A stretch of 64,000 bases of DNA from Sinonovacula constricta (GCA_007844125.1 CM017564.1:25964494-26028493); one strand, 5' to 3'; numbered from the stretch's first letter, positions 46,684 to 59,111 are shown. A program made the numbers and translations. The notes: a model not told the origin generated them from the letters alone.

Positions 46684-46772
46684 TTACGAAGAAGTTAAGG
46701 GCGGGAACTCATCGTCCTTTATCACAAAGCTCTTCTTGCGGGCTGTGACAGCTGGTGGCCTTTTCAGGATGA
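46684..46772 (-). CDS. PARN: PARN penultimate coding exon (ends in TAA as read)
   Basis: The acceptor is GTTTGTGATGTCTAG. The preceding exon leaves one base, giving the frame VILKRPPAVTARKKSFVIKD, then DEFPPLTSS and TAA at 46684-46686. Two donors are possible. TTC|GTAAGG has a good intron side but leaves two bases, which meets the last exon out of phase and stops at once. TAAG|GTACTC leaves the one base the last exon needs but has the TAA just before it. Both give the same predicted end, ...TSS. Array units next door carry TCAG in place of TAAG, which would restore an open junction. This may therefore be a recent loss of the last dozen residues, a conversion event, or a sequencing error. Confidence 0.75.
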
Positions 46773-46899
46773 CTAGACATCACAAACATGATATCGTAAT
46801 TAACCCTTACCATGCTTTGTATTTTCATGACCAATGCTTTATTTTTTTGTTATTTTTTAAACCATTTGATGCACAGGTAAACATGTCTATGGCTTGACA

Positions 46900-47045
46900 C
46901 CTGGCAGCAAATAGTGTAGATCCTGATCAATCAGGGTGAATTGACTGGTCTAAATCTGAACTATCTGCCTAAGCCTGATTATTTTGTGGCTAGCAGGCCA
47001 AGAATTTACCATCTACACCCAAATGTCATACACCATCAGGCCTAC
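46900..47045. repeat. Short dispersed repeat (GGCAGATAGTGTAGAT type)
   Basis: GGCAGCAAATAGTGTAGATC, GATCAATCAGGGTG and AACTATCTGCCTAAGCCTGA with TAGCAGGCCAAG resemble segments near 37080-37125 and 61335-61430 (ACACTATCTGCCT, GCAGGCTCAA). Partial copies only; ends undefined. Confidence 0.45.
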
Positions 47046-47930
47046 TGGCTAATTATTTCCCAATCACAGTGTTTTATCAGCATGAATGTCAAACAGAGGA
47101 AAGCAAACAACTAAATGTAGTTGTAACATATGGTAGTGTTTTTAATACAAATATCTGATGACTGTGTATTGTGATTTCAGATTTGATTTTATTATAAAAA
47201 AAAGTCAAGATTTGATTTTATTATAAAAAAAAGTAAATAGTTTTTGCAGTGAAATGTATACAAGAAATACATATACATGCATACCCATAACTAGACACCT
47301 ATTTCTTTCTATAATTTTAAATAATAAAACACTTTCTAACCACCATCATCAAGGGGTTTCTGTATACCATTTATACATCCACGTACAGCCATATTTCATG
47401 TTTTATCAGACCCAACAACAAGCATTCTGCAGTTTTAAACGATGACGTCTTATAGTATTTTTGCTGTTATCAGGCAAGAAAATGTGCATTGTCTGGTTTT
47501 AATCAAACCATTCATAATTTCGAAACTATGCAAACATAAAGGTCAAGAGGTAGAGAAGTACCTTTATCAACGTTTTCAAGGGTTATTATTTTGAACAAGT
47601 CAATTTTTTAAACAGAAAAAGAAAAAAAACAGTATAATATTAAGTTCAGAAAAGAACTGAAGATAATATGCTGAACATTTTTACACCCATCCTTGACCAG
47701 ATTTGATGCCTTTTAAACAGATGAAATAACCTGCTCTTTTAACTCAGTGGCTGCGGTAGTGTCACTGAGAGCTGGTAGCAGTGAGTTTATCTGGGGTTAT
47801 CATGGCATAGCAACTTAGTGAAGAGCACCCTGGAGTGGCGCTGACCACAGTCTTATCTGGAGACCTTGAACTGAAACCATCCTATAGGCATGACCAGGAA
47901 GTTGGGACACAGCTACTGTGACCCACATTG
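47046..47930. other. PARN intron sequence, nothing else recognised
   Basis: Intronic DNA including a short tandem duplication, AAGATTTGATTTTATTATAAAAAAAAGT, near 47175-47233. Confidence 0.4.
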
Positions 47931-50420
47931 TTCATAGCCGACTGGTGACATCACAGGTAGATTGAAGTGAATGCAGGTAAATCAGAGTCATATTGTAGGT
48001 TAACCGACTCACAGGTAAATTAATCTAATGATTGGATGTTTCGGGGGCAGGATACATGTAACTGAAACCAATGACAGGTAAGGATTGTTAATAAAAGATA
48101 AATAATAGAAGAATATGAGAAGACCCTATAACAATGGCCATATAAATTAAAGTTTGAATTACCACTAGACAAAGGCACACACACTACTAAATGTAAAAGT
48201 GGGATGAGACACAACTACTGCCTTGGAATAGTCAGTCTGCGAAAGAGACCAATAGAAGAGCCTAAACCTGGTAAAAACTGATGACAATTGGTTACTGACA
48301 GAACTGCTGGTGGAAAAATGTGGGTCAATGGCAGGTAAATAGAATCAATGTCAGGTACTTGGTGCCAATGACTGGTCAAGTGAACCAATACCAGGTATAC
48401 AGGATCAATGACAGGTAAATGGAACCATTGCCTGGTTAATTAGACTAATGCCAGGTACATAGCATCAATGTCAGGTACTTGGTGCCAATGACTGGTCAAG
48501 TGAACCAATACCAGGTATACAGGATCAATGACAGGTAAATGGAACCAATGCCTGGTTAATTAGACTAATGCCAGGTACTTGGTGCCAATGACTGGTCAAG
48601 TGAACCAATACCAGGTATACAGGATCAATGACAGGTAAATGGAACCATTGCCTGGTTAATTAGACTAATGCCAGGTAAATAGAATCAATGTCAGGTACTT
48701 GGTGCCAATGACTGGTCAAGTGAACCAATACCAGGTATACAGGATCAATGACAGGTAAATGGAACCATTGCCTGGTTAATTAGACTAATGCCAGGTAAAT
48801 AGAATCAATGTCAGATACTTGGTGCCAATGACTGGTCAAGTGAACCAATACCAGGTATACAGGATCAATGACAGGTAAATGGAACCATTGCCTGGTTAAT
48901 TAGACTAATGCCAGGTACATAGAATCAATGTCAGATACTTGGTGCCAATGACTGGTCAAGTGAACCAATACCAGGTATACAGGATCAATGATAGGTAAAT
49001 GGAACCATTGCCTGGTTAATTAGACTAATGCCAGGTAAATAGAATCAATGTCAGATACTTGGTGCCAATGACTGGTCAAGTGAACCAATACCAGGTATAC
49101 AGGATCAATGACAGGTAAATGGAACCATTGCCTGGTTAATTAGACTAATGCCAGGTACATAGAATCAATGTCAGGTACTTGGTGCCAATGACTGGTCAAG
49201 TGAACCAATACCAGGTATACAGGATCAATGACAGGTAAATGGAACCATTGCCTGGTTAATTAGACTAATGCCAGGTACATAGAATCAATGTCAGATACTT
49301 GGTGCCAATGACTGGTCAAGTGAACCAATACCAGGTATACAGGATCAATGACAGGTAAATGGAACCATTGCCTGGTTAATTAGACTAATGCCAGGTAAAT
49401 AGAATCAATGTCAGATACTTGGTGCCAATGACTGGTCAAGTGAACCAATACCAGGTATACAGGATCAATGACAGGTAAATGGAACCATTGCCCGGTTAAT
49501 TAGACTAATGCCAGGTAAATAGAATCAATGTCAGATACTTGGTGCCAATGACTGGTCAAGTGAACCAATACCAGGTATACAGGATCAAGGACAGGTAAAT
49601 GGAACCATTGCCTGGTTAATTAGACTAATGCCAGGTACATAGAATCAATGTCAGATACTTGGTGCCAATGACTGGTCAAGTAAACCAATACCAGGTATAC
49701 AGGATCAATGACAGGTAAATGGAACCATTGCCTGGTTAATTAGACTAATGCCAGGTACGTAGAATCAATGTCAGATACTTGGTGCCAATGACTGGTCAAG
49801 TGAACCAATACCAGGTATACAGGATCAATGACAGGTAAATGGAACCATTGCCTGGTTAATTAGACTAATGCCAGGTACATAGAATCAATGTCAGATACTT
49901 GGTGCCAATGACTGGTCAAGTGAACCAATACCAGGTATACAGGATCAATGACAGGTAAATGGAACCATTGCCTGGTTAATTAGACTAATGCCAGGTACAT
50001 AGAATCAATGTCAGGTATTTGGGGCCAATTGCAAGTAAAATAACCCCAAATGACTGGTCAAATGAACTAATGCCAGTTACATAGGACCAGTGACAGGTTA
50101 ATGTAATTATTGCCTTGTTAATAAGACTAATCCAGGTACAAAGGATCAATGACAGGTAAATGGAACTAATGCCAAGTAAATGGGATTAATGCAAGGTAAA
50201 TGAGTATAATGCCAGGTAAATGAGTCTTATGACAGTTAAATGAAACTAATGATTGGTTAGATGTAATGCCATGTTAAAAGAACAAATGATTTGTAAATTA
50301 AATATTGAACGGTAAATGTATTTTATCACATGCAAATAAAACATATGACAGGTCAAGGTAACCACTGACGGTAAATGATATTAAGGAGACTTTCACAGGT
50401 AAACTGGACTATGGGTAAAT
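47930..50420. repeat. 20-bp satellite with diverged monomer flanks
   Basis: Degenerate monomers of the form AATGNCAGGTAAATGGANCC are spread over 47930-48360 and 50021-50420 on both sides of a highly uniform centre (48361-50020). Flanking monomers differ from one another far more than central units do. The whole array lies in the PARN intron between the exons at 46684-46772 and 50557-50759. Confidence 0.9.
48361..50020. repeat. 120-bp higher-order repeat of six 20-bp monomers, 14 units
   Basis: Each 120-bp unit splits into six 20-mers: GCCAATGACTGGTCAAGTGA, ACCAATACCAGGTATACAGG, ATCAATGACAGGTAAATGGA, ACCATTGCCTGGTTAATTAG, ACTAATGCCAGGTACATAGA and ATCAATGTCAGATACTTGGT. Unit starts fall at 48361, 48481 and then every 120 bp from 48581 to 49901. 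The unit 48481-48580 lacks one monomer (100 bp). Units differ at only a few positions (ACAT/AAAT, CAGATA/CAGGTA). Confidence 0.97.
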
Positions 50421-50556
50421 GATTTTCTTCAGGCAAAATAAAAAAAATGCATGCTATATACCGGTACACCTATATATGTAGTATGTAAAAAAAGTCTTCT
50501 GTTCTTCCCAGTTAATTGGACCATCAATTTTCTAAAGAAATATGGTACTAACTCAC

Positions 50557-50759
50557 CTATCTTCTTCCCAGAGTTGTGGTGGTGTTGGCTCCTTCTGGCT
50601 CCCCTGCCTGCCCCAGGAAAGTTTCCATCAACTGACTTTGACTTTTGACCACTGTCACTCAGATGGTTTTCACTTGGTGAATGATCCATCTCATTTGTTC
50701 CATCTGGGTGCTTCTCAGGGGTTGAGTTTGGGGTGATACGAGATTCGAACACAGGTGCT
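50557..50759 (-). CDS. PARN: PARN coding exon, disordered C-terminal tail
   Basis: The acceptor is TTGCTTTGTTCCATCCAG and the donor ATAG|GTGAGT. The exon enters with two bases carried over and leaves one, and its 203 bp keep the frame through 67 complete codons. It encodes a Ser/Pro/Gly/His-rich, charged stretch (for example FESRITPNSTPEKHPDG, then GAGRGARRSQHHHNSGKK) with no fold, as expected for the linker between the PARN RRM and the C-terminal tip. Identity comes from its place in the exon chain and the phase match on both sides, because disordered tails are poorly conserved. Basic clusters (GRGARR, GKK) could aid nuclear targeting or RNA contact. Confidence 0.8.
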
Positions 50760-51254
50760 CTGGATGGAACAAAGCAACAGGGGTGAAAGATATGTCAGAA
50801 TGTTTTATATCTAAAATTATGTCAGGATGTTTTATAACTCAAGATAAGCCAGGTTGTTTTATAACTTTTATTACTTGCAAGTCAAATTGCCATTTCACCT
50901 TTTCTTTAATTAGATGTTCTTGGAATCATTCATGCTTCAGACAGATGTTTTTACAGTGACTGCAGTGAATTTACACGTCAGAAGATACTACAGTTCATCC
51001 AGTCCCATTTTTTTCAAGATGAGGTCAACAGTCTTTAAATTACCCATACAAGCAAGAACATTATGTTCAGCTGTAATTTTTTTTTTTCATTTACACAGCA
51101 GGAAAAATGCTTAAAAAATTATGCTTGTATATGTTCATAGTTTTGTACTGGCTAAGAAAACCCTTATAGAACCAACCATAAGATATGCAAGAACCTATGG
51201 TTTGTGAATTTTCAACAAATTAGATGTATATTCTTTTCAGTGAAAGTTTGTTCC

Positions 51255-51562
51255 TTTGTTGGGTTTATCGTCTCACCAACAGTATTTCAGTTATCTGGAG
51301 ACAGGGTCCACTTGAAGCAGATATATTACTGCCTTCACTGTGTATAGCATGCCGTGGACACCTGGCATGATACCACACCCAGTCACATTATCCAGACACT
51401 GGGCTAACCAGTTGTGGAACTACCCTTATATTTGCTTGAGCATTAGCAAGTGAGCTATACCACTACCATTTTTAATGACTTTGGTATGTCACGGCCCGGG
51501 ATCAAACCCAGGGCCTCCCATACCTGGAGCTGATGCTCTACTGATTGTGCTACCATGTCCAG
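51255..51562 (-). mobile_element. SINE family A, full-length copy in PARN intron
   Basis: Complete on the minus strand: head ACTGGACATGGTAGCACAAT with B box GGGTTTGATCCCG, central GGTATCATGCCAGGTGTCCA, tail GGTGAGACGATAAACCCAAC. It is in the same orientation as PARN. Confidence 0.88.
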
Positions 51563-51751
51563 TTTTCAGTGAAAAACTTAGAGTTTGTTTACCAAGGACA
51601 TGTATGGCCAGCTGTCATCATTATTTTAATATAGAAGTAGACATCACCTTGTGAGAATCTTATGGTATCATTACAAACACATCCAGTAGACAGCTGTCAG
51701 AGTCAACATGTTGATGGACTTGGTTACCCAGGCTACCCTATTTACATACAG

Positions 51752-51959
51752 CAGGGTTGTCACTAGAAATATTTTGAGCAGGCTCAATTAACTTTTGAGG
51801 AGGCTAGGCTAGGCGAGCACTGAAGGTGCGAAGCATTGCTAGGGGGGGTCTGGGGCATGCTCTTGACTGATTTTCATTTTTTTCTTTAAATTTGAGGCGG
51901 CCCGATTTTCATTTGAGGCGGTCAAATCGGCCGCCAGCCGCCTCCTAATGACAACCCTG
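51752..51959. mobile_element. hAT-like MITE, 208 bp
   Basis: The ends CAGGGTTGTCACTAG and (complement of the right end) CAGGGTTGTCATTAG are inverted. ATACAG lies outside both (51746-51751 and 51960-51965). The interior has GCGGCCCGATT/AATCGGCCGCC palindromes and GGGGGGGTCTGGGGCATGC. CAGGG ends fit hAT, but only 6 bp of flanking duplication are visible. Confidence 0.75.
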
Positions 51960-52142
51960 ATACAGGTGTTTTACTTCTGTTGATGTATACAACCGACAAT
52001 ATTATCACTTCACCACAAAACTATACTATGTAAATAGTGACAATAGTAACATTTAGTTCATTCTGCCATGTATATACCCTAAACTGGTTGCTCAATTAAT
52101 GTAAGTATATAAATCTTGTATAAGTGCTGTTATTCACATTGT

Positions 52143-52170
52143 GTTTGTTGGGTTTATCGTCCCATCATCA
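52143..52170 (-). mobile_element. SINE family A, short 3' fragment
   Basis: GTTGGGTTTATCGTCCCA matches the SINE A tail in antisense. Only about 25 bp are present, so it may be a truncated insertion or remnant. Confidence 0.45.
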
Positions 52171-52690
52171 CGTTGTGTGGACATTTAAACAAATAAAAAA
52201 CCTAGGCATTAAATGGACAAGAATACATGAACAGTTAACACAATATTATTTTATCAGTAAATGTTCTTTATTCAAGGGAAACAATTTGCTTGTCAACTTC
52301 TTTTCAAATTGGTATCTCACATTGCCATATCATAAAATAACTATTTTTGTACTTAATCTGCATGTAATTTGCATAATTAAGAAGCTTGCAAAGAAAGTAA
52401 GAAAGATCTGGTTTAATGGACTTTATCAAATCATGAAAATCCAGGAAGACCGTATTCTGTTCTAAATACCTACTGTACCAATGCTGGTGTGCATATAAGC
52501 TATACATGAATTTCTTAGTAACCAGTATATTTTTTTCACATAACGTAATTTCTTTTTTTTCTTAACCACTGTCAAACAAAAAAATGAATGGACCATGAAT
52601 AAATGTTATAGCTTTGTAGTAGTATAGATGGTCTTTTATAGAGGGTTTTTTCTGAGACGCCTTAATGTGGAAGGCTAAAATACAACTCAC

Positions 52691-52922
52691 TCCGCATTTA
52701 AAGTCTTGGCTCTCTTTGTCTCTGTGACATTTGAATCTTCAGGGGAGTGAGATCGTTTTGGTGCCGCATGGGTCTCAGGTGGGTGGGGTACAGAGAAAGC
52801 AGATTGGCTTCCTGAATGGTTTATTGACTGGTTTGCAGACATTGCCCAGCTGGAGTGTTGCTTGTGGTCTTTGTAGGTCATGATTCGATACACTGAACCC
52901 TTCTTACACAGAGTCTTCATCA
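52691..52922 (-). CDS. PARN: PARN coding exon, end of RRM and NLS-like tail
   Basis: The acceptor is AAAAAATTTCTTGCAG and the donor GCGGA|GTGAGT. It enters in phase 1 and leaves in phase 2; 232 bp fit exactly. It begins VMKTLCKKGSVYRIMTYKDH, which matches the last helix and strand of the PARN RRM (human segment around KYAESYRIQTY, recalled). The remainder is hydrophilic and ends with two basic clusters, PKRSHSP and TKRAKTL, about ten residues apart, a bipartite-NLS-like arrangement suited to a nucleo-cytoplasmic deadenylase. The RRM helps bind poly(A) and the 5' cap and stabilises the dimer in known PARNs. Confidence 0.88.
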
Positions 52923-54710
52923 CTGCAAGAAATTTTTTGTCTATAAACAAACACATAACAAAAAAAAATAGAGTTCGAAGACCCTTAACTCAAATATAGC
53001 AACCCTTGATTGAAATGAGGAATGGCAAGCTTTCATGGGGTTTCAAACTACTTAACTCTGTCATGCAAGCTTAGTGAACGAAATTTCAGTTAAACTGTTA
53101 CAATAAAATGGGTCAGCAGTTTTTTTTGATACATGTAAGCACATTTAGATTTTGTTACCTAAAAAAAAATCTGCAAGAAAAACATTCCCATACATAAACA
53201 ATGTCATCATACATTAAGCTGACAGTAGAACACTTCATACAGCCACACAGAGGCACTTCTGAAAAATTTAAAATCAAATTCCAGCACGATGAAAAAACAA
53301 ATCTGAATCAATGTATCTACAGAGGTGAGAAAAAAACATGAGGCTTCATGGCAACTTTACAACAATCACTGACAAGCTTATTGAGATGGGATGTGGGGGA
53401 ACAATGATTTCTTATCAATAGCTGACATTCAAACAAAACATGTTTGAGGTGCAGCATTCAGCCATGGCAGTGTGACAACTATTGCCTGTAATCAGCATAA
53501 ATGGGTCCCCAAGCACATATCTGTCAGGACCTCAGATGGGAAATGTATCACATTTCTGTAGTTACGCCTGGATCATAACATATGCAAGCTTTTTTTATTC
53601 AAATGATGGAATGAAATGAAGGAAGAAGTGTTAAACTACAATACTGTTCTTTTTTATTATTATAATTTCTTTAATTAACTTGATTTTATCAAGTCTACAG
53701 TGTCAACATTTTATTACAATTTGAAGCATATGCAAAAAAAGGCCAATCATCAGGGAATGGAGCAATTTGATTGGTTGCTGCAACAGGGCCATTATGAAAA
53801 AAAACACCTGGGATCGAAATTAAGTTTTAATTAGCAGAATTAGCTAACATCACTACAACACTAATTTCCCTCATTCAGGTATCAGTCTTTTGAAAGATTC
53901 TGTTTAAAAAGCTATACCAGCATTGAATATTTCAATTTGAATGATGTAAGTCATGTAGTTAATAAAATTGTTATTAAATGGGTCAATTCACCTGACCATT
54001 TGACCTGATTATTTTGCAGAACTAGTAATGTTACGACAGTGGTCTGCATAACAACTGAATTATTATCAAATCCCTAAATTAAATAAACTATATTGTTTTT
54101 TTGTTGCAATTAACATTGTTTGAAGAATTTCTCAATTATATAAAAGGGATTTTTTTTAAAGCTGTGTTTAGATTGTTTATTACATAACATAAATTTTCTA
54201 ACAAATAGCCATATAATTGTATCCTTAGCACCAGTCTTAATGGACCTTGAAAACATACAACTGCATATAAATTTTATTCTTGACTATAGTCCAATCTACA
54301 ACAAAAACCTTCTGTACATGTCAAAGTGTTTACACCCCATGTAAATTGAGAACATTATTCCAGTGCAGAATACAACGTTCTGTGTCAGTGATTTTCTGTA
54401 ATCTGCTGCCTAGTCACATGGCTCTACAAAACAGACGTACGCATGATTGATGCTTCCCTGTCATTATTACACATGGCGAGTACATTGTGTTAGTTCAGTG
54501 TTGTTGCAGTTGTAATTATAATTAAGCAAGCAAGATTGATGTAAATCTGAGCAGTATATGAAAGAAGATACATAAGTATTGCATCAAAAAATTAAAATAA
54601 CATGTATAAGCTGCAAGTGCAATAAGTTCATGATCTAACTGGATTGAGGAAAAAAAAACAATGCATCTTCTTTTGCTAAGTCAATCAAAGGGAAGACAAC
54701 TCCTAATTAT
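52923..54710. other. PARN intron sequence, nothing else recognised
   Basis: AT-rich intronic DNA with no further exon or complete mobile element that I can support. Confidence 0.4.
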
Positions 54711-54960
54711 TTGTTTTTTGGGTTTATTGTTCCGCCAACAGTACTTCAGTTATCTGGAGACAATGTCCACTTGAAGTAGATATAGTACTCCCCTTACTGT
54801 GCATAGCATGCCATGAACACCTGACATTGTACCACACCCAGTCACATTATTCTGACACCGGGCCAACCAGTCGTAAAACTACCCTTATGTTTGCATGAAC
54901 TTTAGCAAGGGAGCTATACCATTACCATTTTTAATGACTTTGGTATGTTGCAGCCCGGGA
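54711..54960 (-). mobile_element. SINE family A, copy truncated inside the tRNA head
   Basis: The tail and central domain are intact on the minus strand, but the copy stops at CCCGGGCTGCAACATACC, just after the B box. The A box is lost, so it is 5'-truncated. Confidence 0.85.
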
Positions 54961-55450
54961 TAATATATAACTATAAATGTAATAAACATGTTTTAGTTAT
55001 TTTACCTGGTACTGATGGAAATGTTTGAATAAAATTAGCTATCATGACATCATTATTCAAGCATTTGATTACTGTTAGCATTATGCATTAGCATATATTT
55101 ATCACATAACATACCACGCCAGCGTGAGGTAGCACTCATGCATTATTTTAGGTAACACACTAGTTAGTTATCATAGTGTGGCGTAATTAAGTATGTGTAG
55201 TGTATATGCCATTACCTGATCACTTTGTTGTCGCGGTTGCATTTTGTTGGACATTTTAATTTAAATTAATAAAAATATAACATTTTTAGTAATATTCTAA
55301 ATGAATCTGTTCCCTTTGTATGGAAAATGGTCGAGTAAAGAGTGGAACTATTTTTCTCCCAAACCGAATTACATATGTCAAGGCTGGTAGTTAATACTAT
55401 AAAAAGATGATGCATTGTAAATAAAAAAACAGCTGCTGTTTTGATTATTT

Positions 55451-55612
55451 GATAAATAGAATTTAATATTTGTGTTCATTAGATAATGAAAATATTAAAC
55501 TCGTTGTCTAAAATTATATTAAACTCGGCAGAGCTCGTTTCGTATCATTACATCCAACTCGTTTAATATTTTCAGTATCTAATGAACACTGATATCAGAT
55601 CCTCTATTTACA
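55451..55612. mobile_element. Foldback/MITE, about 160 bp
   Basis: GTTCATTAGATAATGAAAAT..TTAAACTCG on the left and CGTTTAATATTTTCAGTATC..TAATGAAC on the right form arms of about 35 bp. Weaker complementarity extends to GATAAATAGA and CTCTATTTAC at the edges. No coding content. Confidence 0.7.
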
Positions 55613-56054
55613 GAATGTGTTTGTCTCCTCGTCAATCTGGAATGATATTAAGATCCAGACATTGTTATAATAAGATAGACACATCACAATATATTACAGG
55701 TATACTAGTTAATTATTCTTTATATTGTTAATATTTTGTAAATTTTTTATTTTCAGTTGCATTTATTTTATATTGTTGTGTGATAATATGTATTTTTGTG
55801 TGTGTTTTATTTTCATGATAACCCTTTTATGAAGGCTGCAAGTTAGATTAGATAGTGCAAACATGTTTTGCCAGATTTCACACAGGATGAAATAAGAATT
55901 TTGTTTTTATTTTATTTTCTTTCTTGTTAATATGTGGTTTTTTTTTTTGGTTTTTTTTTTTTTCATGATAACCTTTCTAAGAAGGCCATATGTTAGATAG
56001 GATACTAAGAACATGTTTTGTATTGCTTAATGTGCTACCTTCTCTAAATACACA

Positions 56055-56233
56055 CATGTGAACTTTTTATGAGGCCAACATGGAAAATTTGATATTTTCA
56101 TATAAACAAAGAAGAAAGTTATCTGTTTCCAAAGTAGGAAGATTTCTGAAATTGTGTTTAACACCACGCGTTTTAAAATAATTTTGAACCTTAAAAGTGG
56201 AAGTCTCTCTCCAAAAGTGGGAGAGTTCCCATG
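56055..56233. mobile_element. Small TIR element, family D copy 2
   Basis: It matches the element at 39449-39649 in order (CATGTGAACTTTTTATGAGG, AAACAAAGAAGAAAGTTATC, ATTTCTGAAATTGTGT, AATTTTGAACCTTAAAA, AGTGGGAGAGTTCCCATG). An (ATT)n run follows at 56252-56272. Confidence 0.75.
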
Positions 56234-56272
56234 CATGTAAATAAAGCTATTATTATTATTATTATTATAGTT

Positions 56273-59111
56273 TGTATGGCAGTATATTAAACAAAAGGAG
56301 AAAGAAACACAAAGAAAACAAATGTATTGTTAATTGTCAGCATGTAAAAGTGTTATTAGTAGAGTGAACAAATATGGGCTGCTTTATTTGGTGAATTGAT
56401 TTTACAGACAGGCTGTCAAATTACATGTAAAACACATATAACAGCTAGTGATTGTTTTCTGCACTATAACCCATTTATTATATACTTTCTTGTTCCTAAG
56501 TTTTTAAAAAAATCAATCAAAAAATAAATTATTGTTGCAATAACAAAATACTGATATGAAAAAACAATATTAATTCCATTTCATTAATGATGGCATTACA
56601 CTGCCGCATCACAATTTGAAATAATCTTACTATAATTTAGCTAAAATCTTGTAACAAATCTATAAATGGAGGTCTTTTTCTATCAATTTTTTTAAGGAGT
56701 GCTTAGTGTCATGTGCATATTCCACTTTGTCAATCATGTCTATTTTATAAAAAAAATTATGCTATTTTAATCAAGCATTAATTACTTGTTAACACCATCT
56801 ATCTTTATTTTAGAATAATATATGTCATATTTCATCAAAAACAAACAAGCAAACAACAACAGACAATGCATGTTTTACATTTGATTTATTTGAAGACAAA
56901 AATGAAGTTGACATATGTGTCACTGGTGCTAAAATTGGAACAGAAATGCCAGATTTGAGACAGGATGAAATAAGAAATAGGAACACGACAATGTGACATA
57001 TAAACCTTTGTATTCGATCATAAAATATGTGCTGCATTCATCACAGAATTGTCGTAAACATACAAGAGTTTATTGATAAAAAACAGGACACATCATTCTT
57101 GTTTATACCATTATGATTGTGAAGTGTCTTCAGTTGAATGTAACAATGAGTGAATTGTGTAATAAAATAGCAAGTGAGACCTACAATGGGTCTTCTCTGT
57201 TTGAGTTACATACTTATGCTTAATGGAACAGAACAGAACACAGCCAGGTGGTTGGCAGTAGAATACACGTCCCCTTATGTTTGTCCATACAAATAGTGCA
57301 CATTATTAAATAAAATTATTTCAGTAGTTTACGTCGGAGTCATTATATTGTCTCAGCCTGACGAAGTCTAAATAAAGAGAGTTAAACAGAAAACAGGTGG
57401 TTTCCAGGGGCTGTTTCTTTAAACATAATGGAGCATAAATTTATTAGCAGTCCTATGTTAAATAGTCTCTCCTCCTAAATTTGCATATGCTTTTTAGGTT
57501 CAATTCTGTCCTAGTTTTTTTGTTTAAACACAATAACTTAGTAATTTTAAGCCCATAATAAGATGTAATGGCAACCAGATCTGCAACTAGAACAGGATTG
57601 ATCTGGAGTTGATCAGTTTCTGGCAGTATCAAATCAACAATGGTACAACAACGGCTTACCCATTTTTTCTGTATTTAGCAAACATATTGCAAAACTTGCT
57701 TTTTCTTTTCCGAATAAAAATGTAATGCTCACGCTTAATTAAAATGCTAACTTTTAGGAACATAAATCAATTCGTAAAATGAAAATCAAATAAGTGGTAA
57801 GCTGATTCAAACCATATTCAAATATTTTATACATCTTTGCATCAGTGTGGTAGGCCACACAATGATTTGTCACTTGACGAGAAACATTGTGACAATAGCT
57901 GCATTTGCTTTATGACATACCGCTATCCTAATATTTCACAAAAGGATTGGTTTATTTCAGACCAGGGAATAATTGTAGCACTTAAAAGTGTTGTTAATTA
58001 ATTTGAATAAATATTAAAATACATTATCCTTTGGCCATTATACTGAATTAAGTTTAGTAATGGAAGCTCCGATATTGTATTACAAAACAGCATAAGCATG
58101 AAACTGTGAGAAAATGTGATGTCTGCCATGTTCCTTTTTAAAGTTAGCAAATATGTCATTAAAACAGTTCACTGTCAATAAAGCACTTTTAAGCCTGAAG
58201 ACTTATTGAAAAATTAATTGTGTTGCCTTTGCAACTTGGGCATCATTTTAAATATACAAAGAGATGAAGAATTTTGATAAGAGGAAAATTGCTCAAGTGT
58301 ACAAGCAATTTAAGGATTTAGATTACCTGCAATTAGTGGACAGCTGATCAAAGCTCAGACTTTATCCAATAATAAATACCTGGGCTCATTTACGACTTAT
58401 TACTGGCTTGTAAAATGAGCATCACTTGTAAACCTGATGTCGTTAGGAGCCACTTAGCCAAATAAAGTTATTAATGCGCAACTGACCATTAAAGCACTTT
58501 GATTGACGGAATTAATACTCATAAGTAAAGCATGTTAAAATTTAAGCAGTACCACATAAGTTGAGGGATGTCGCAGAAGGCATTAAGAAAACAACAAGAA
58601 CAAAAACATGTCGGAAAATCGTTGATAAAAAAACCCAAAACTTTACAATGTCAAAAATCAAGCTCTTGCATAAAAAAATTAAATTGATGAAATAAAAAGA
58701 TGGTTTGATCAGTGTAAACTCATGATGTTTAACCATTTTTGTAAAATTTATACAAATATTCAAGCAGACTTTAAAATTCTGAAAAAGATTACCCTACCAG
58801 AAAATCACTTATGTAACAGTGTTAAATGGAAAAAAATAGATTAAATATGCAGACGAATGAGCAAAACTGACTGTATGTTTGTTAATACAGTGATCTAATT
58901 GTGTAATCTGAAAATAATACTGAGTTCTGATTGACTGCTATGAAACAGTATGCATAAATGTATGTTTTTAAGTAACAACATGATCAAAAAGGAGACTGGT
59001 CAAAGCTAAGTAGTTGTCTCATTACGTAATGGACAACCGATTACTTAAACAATAAACTGACATGTGATTATTGTCAGCTGACAATCCATACCACATCTAC
59101 ATGAGTAAAGT
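56273..59111. other. PARN intron sequence, nothing else recognised
   Basis: AT-rich intronic DNA. Short open frames at 56825-57037 and 58542-58763 (minus) show no family resemblance. Confidence 0.4.

Noticed and set aside
40884..50020. Regular repeat arrays as CRISPR-like loci
   Set aside because: Units are contiguous tandem copies without unique spacers, in eukaryotic intronic DNA.
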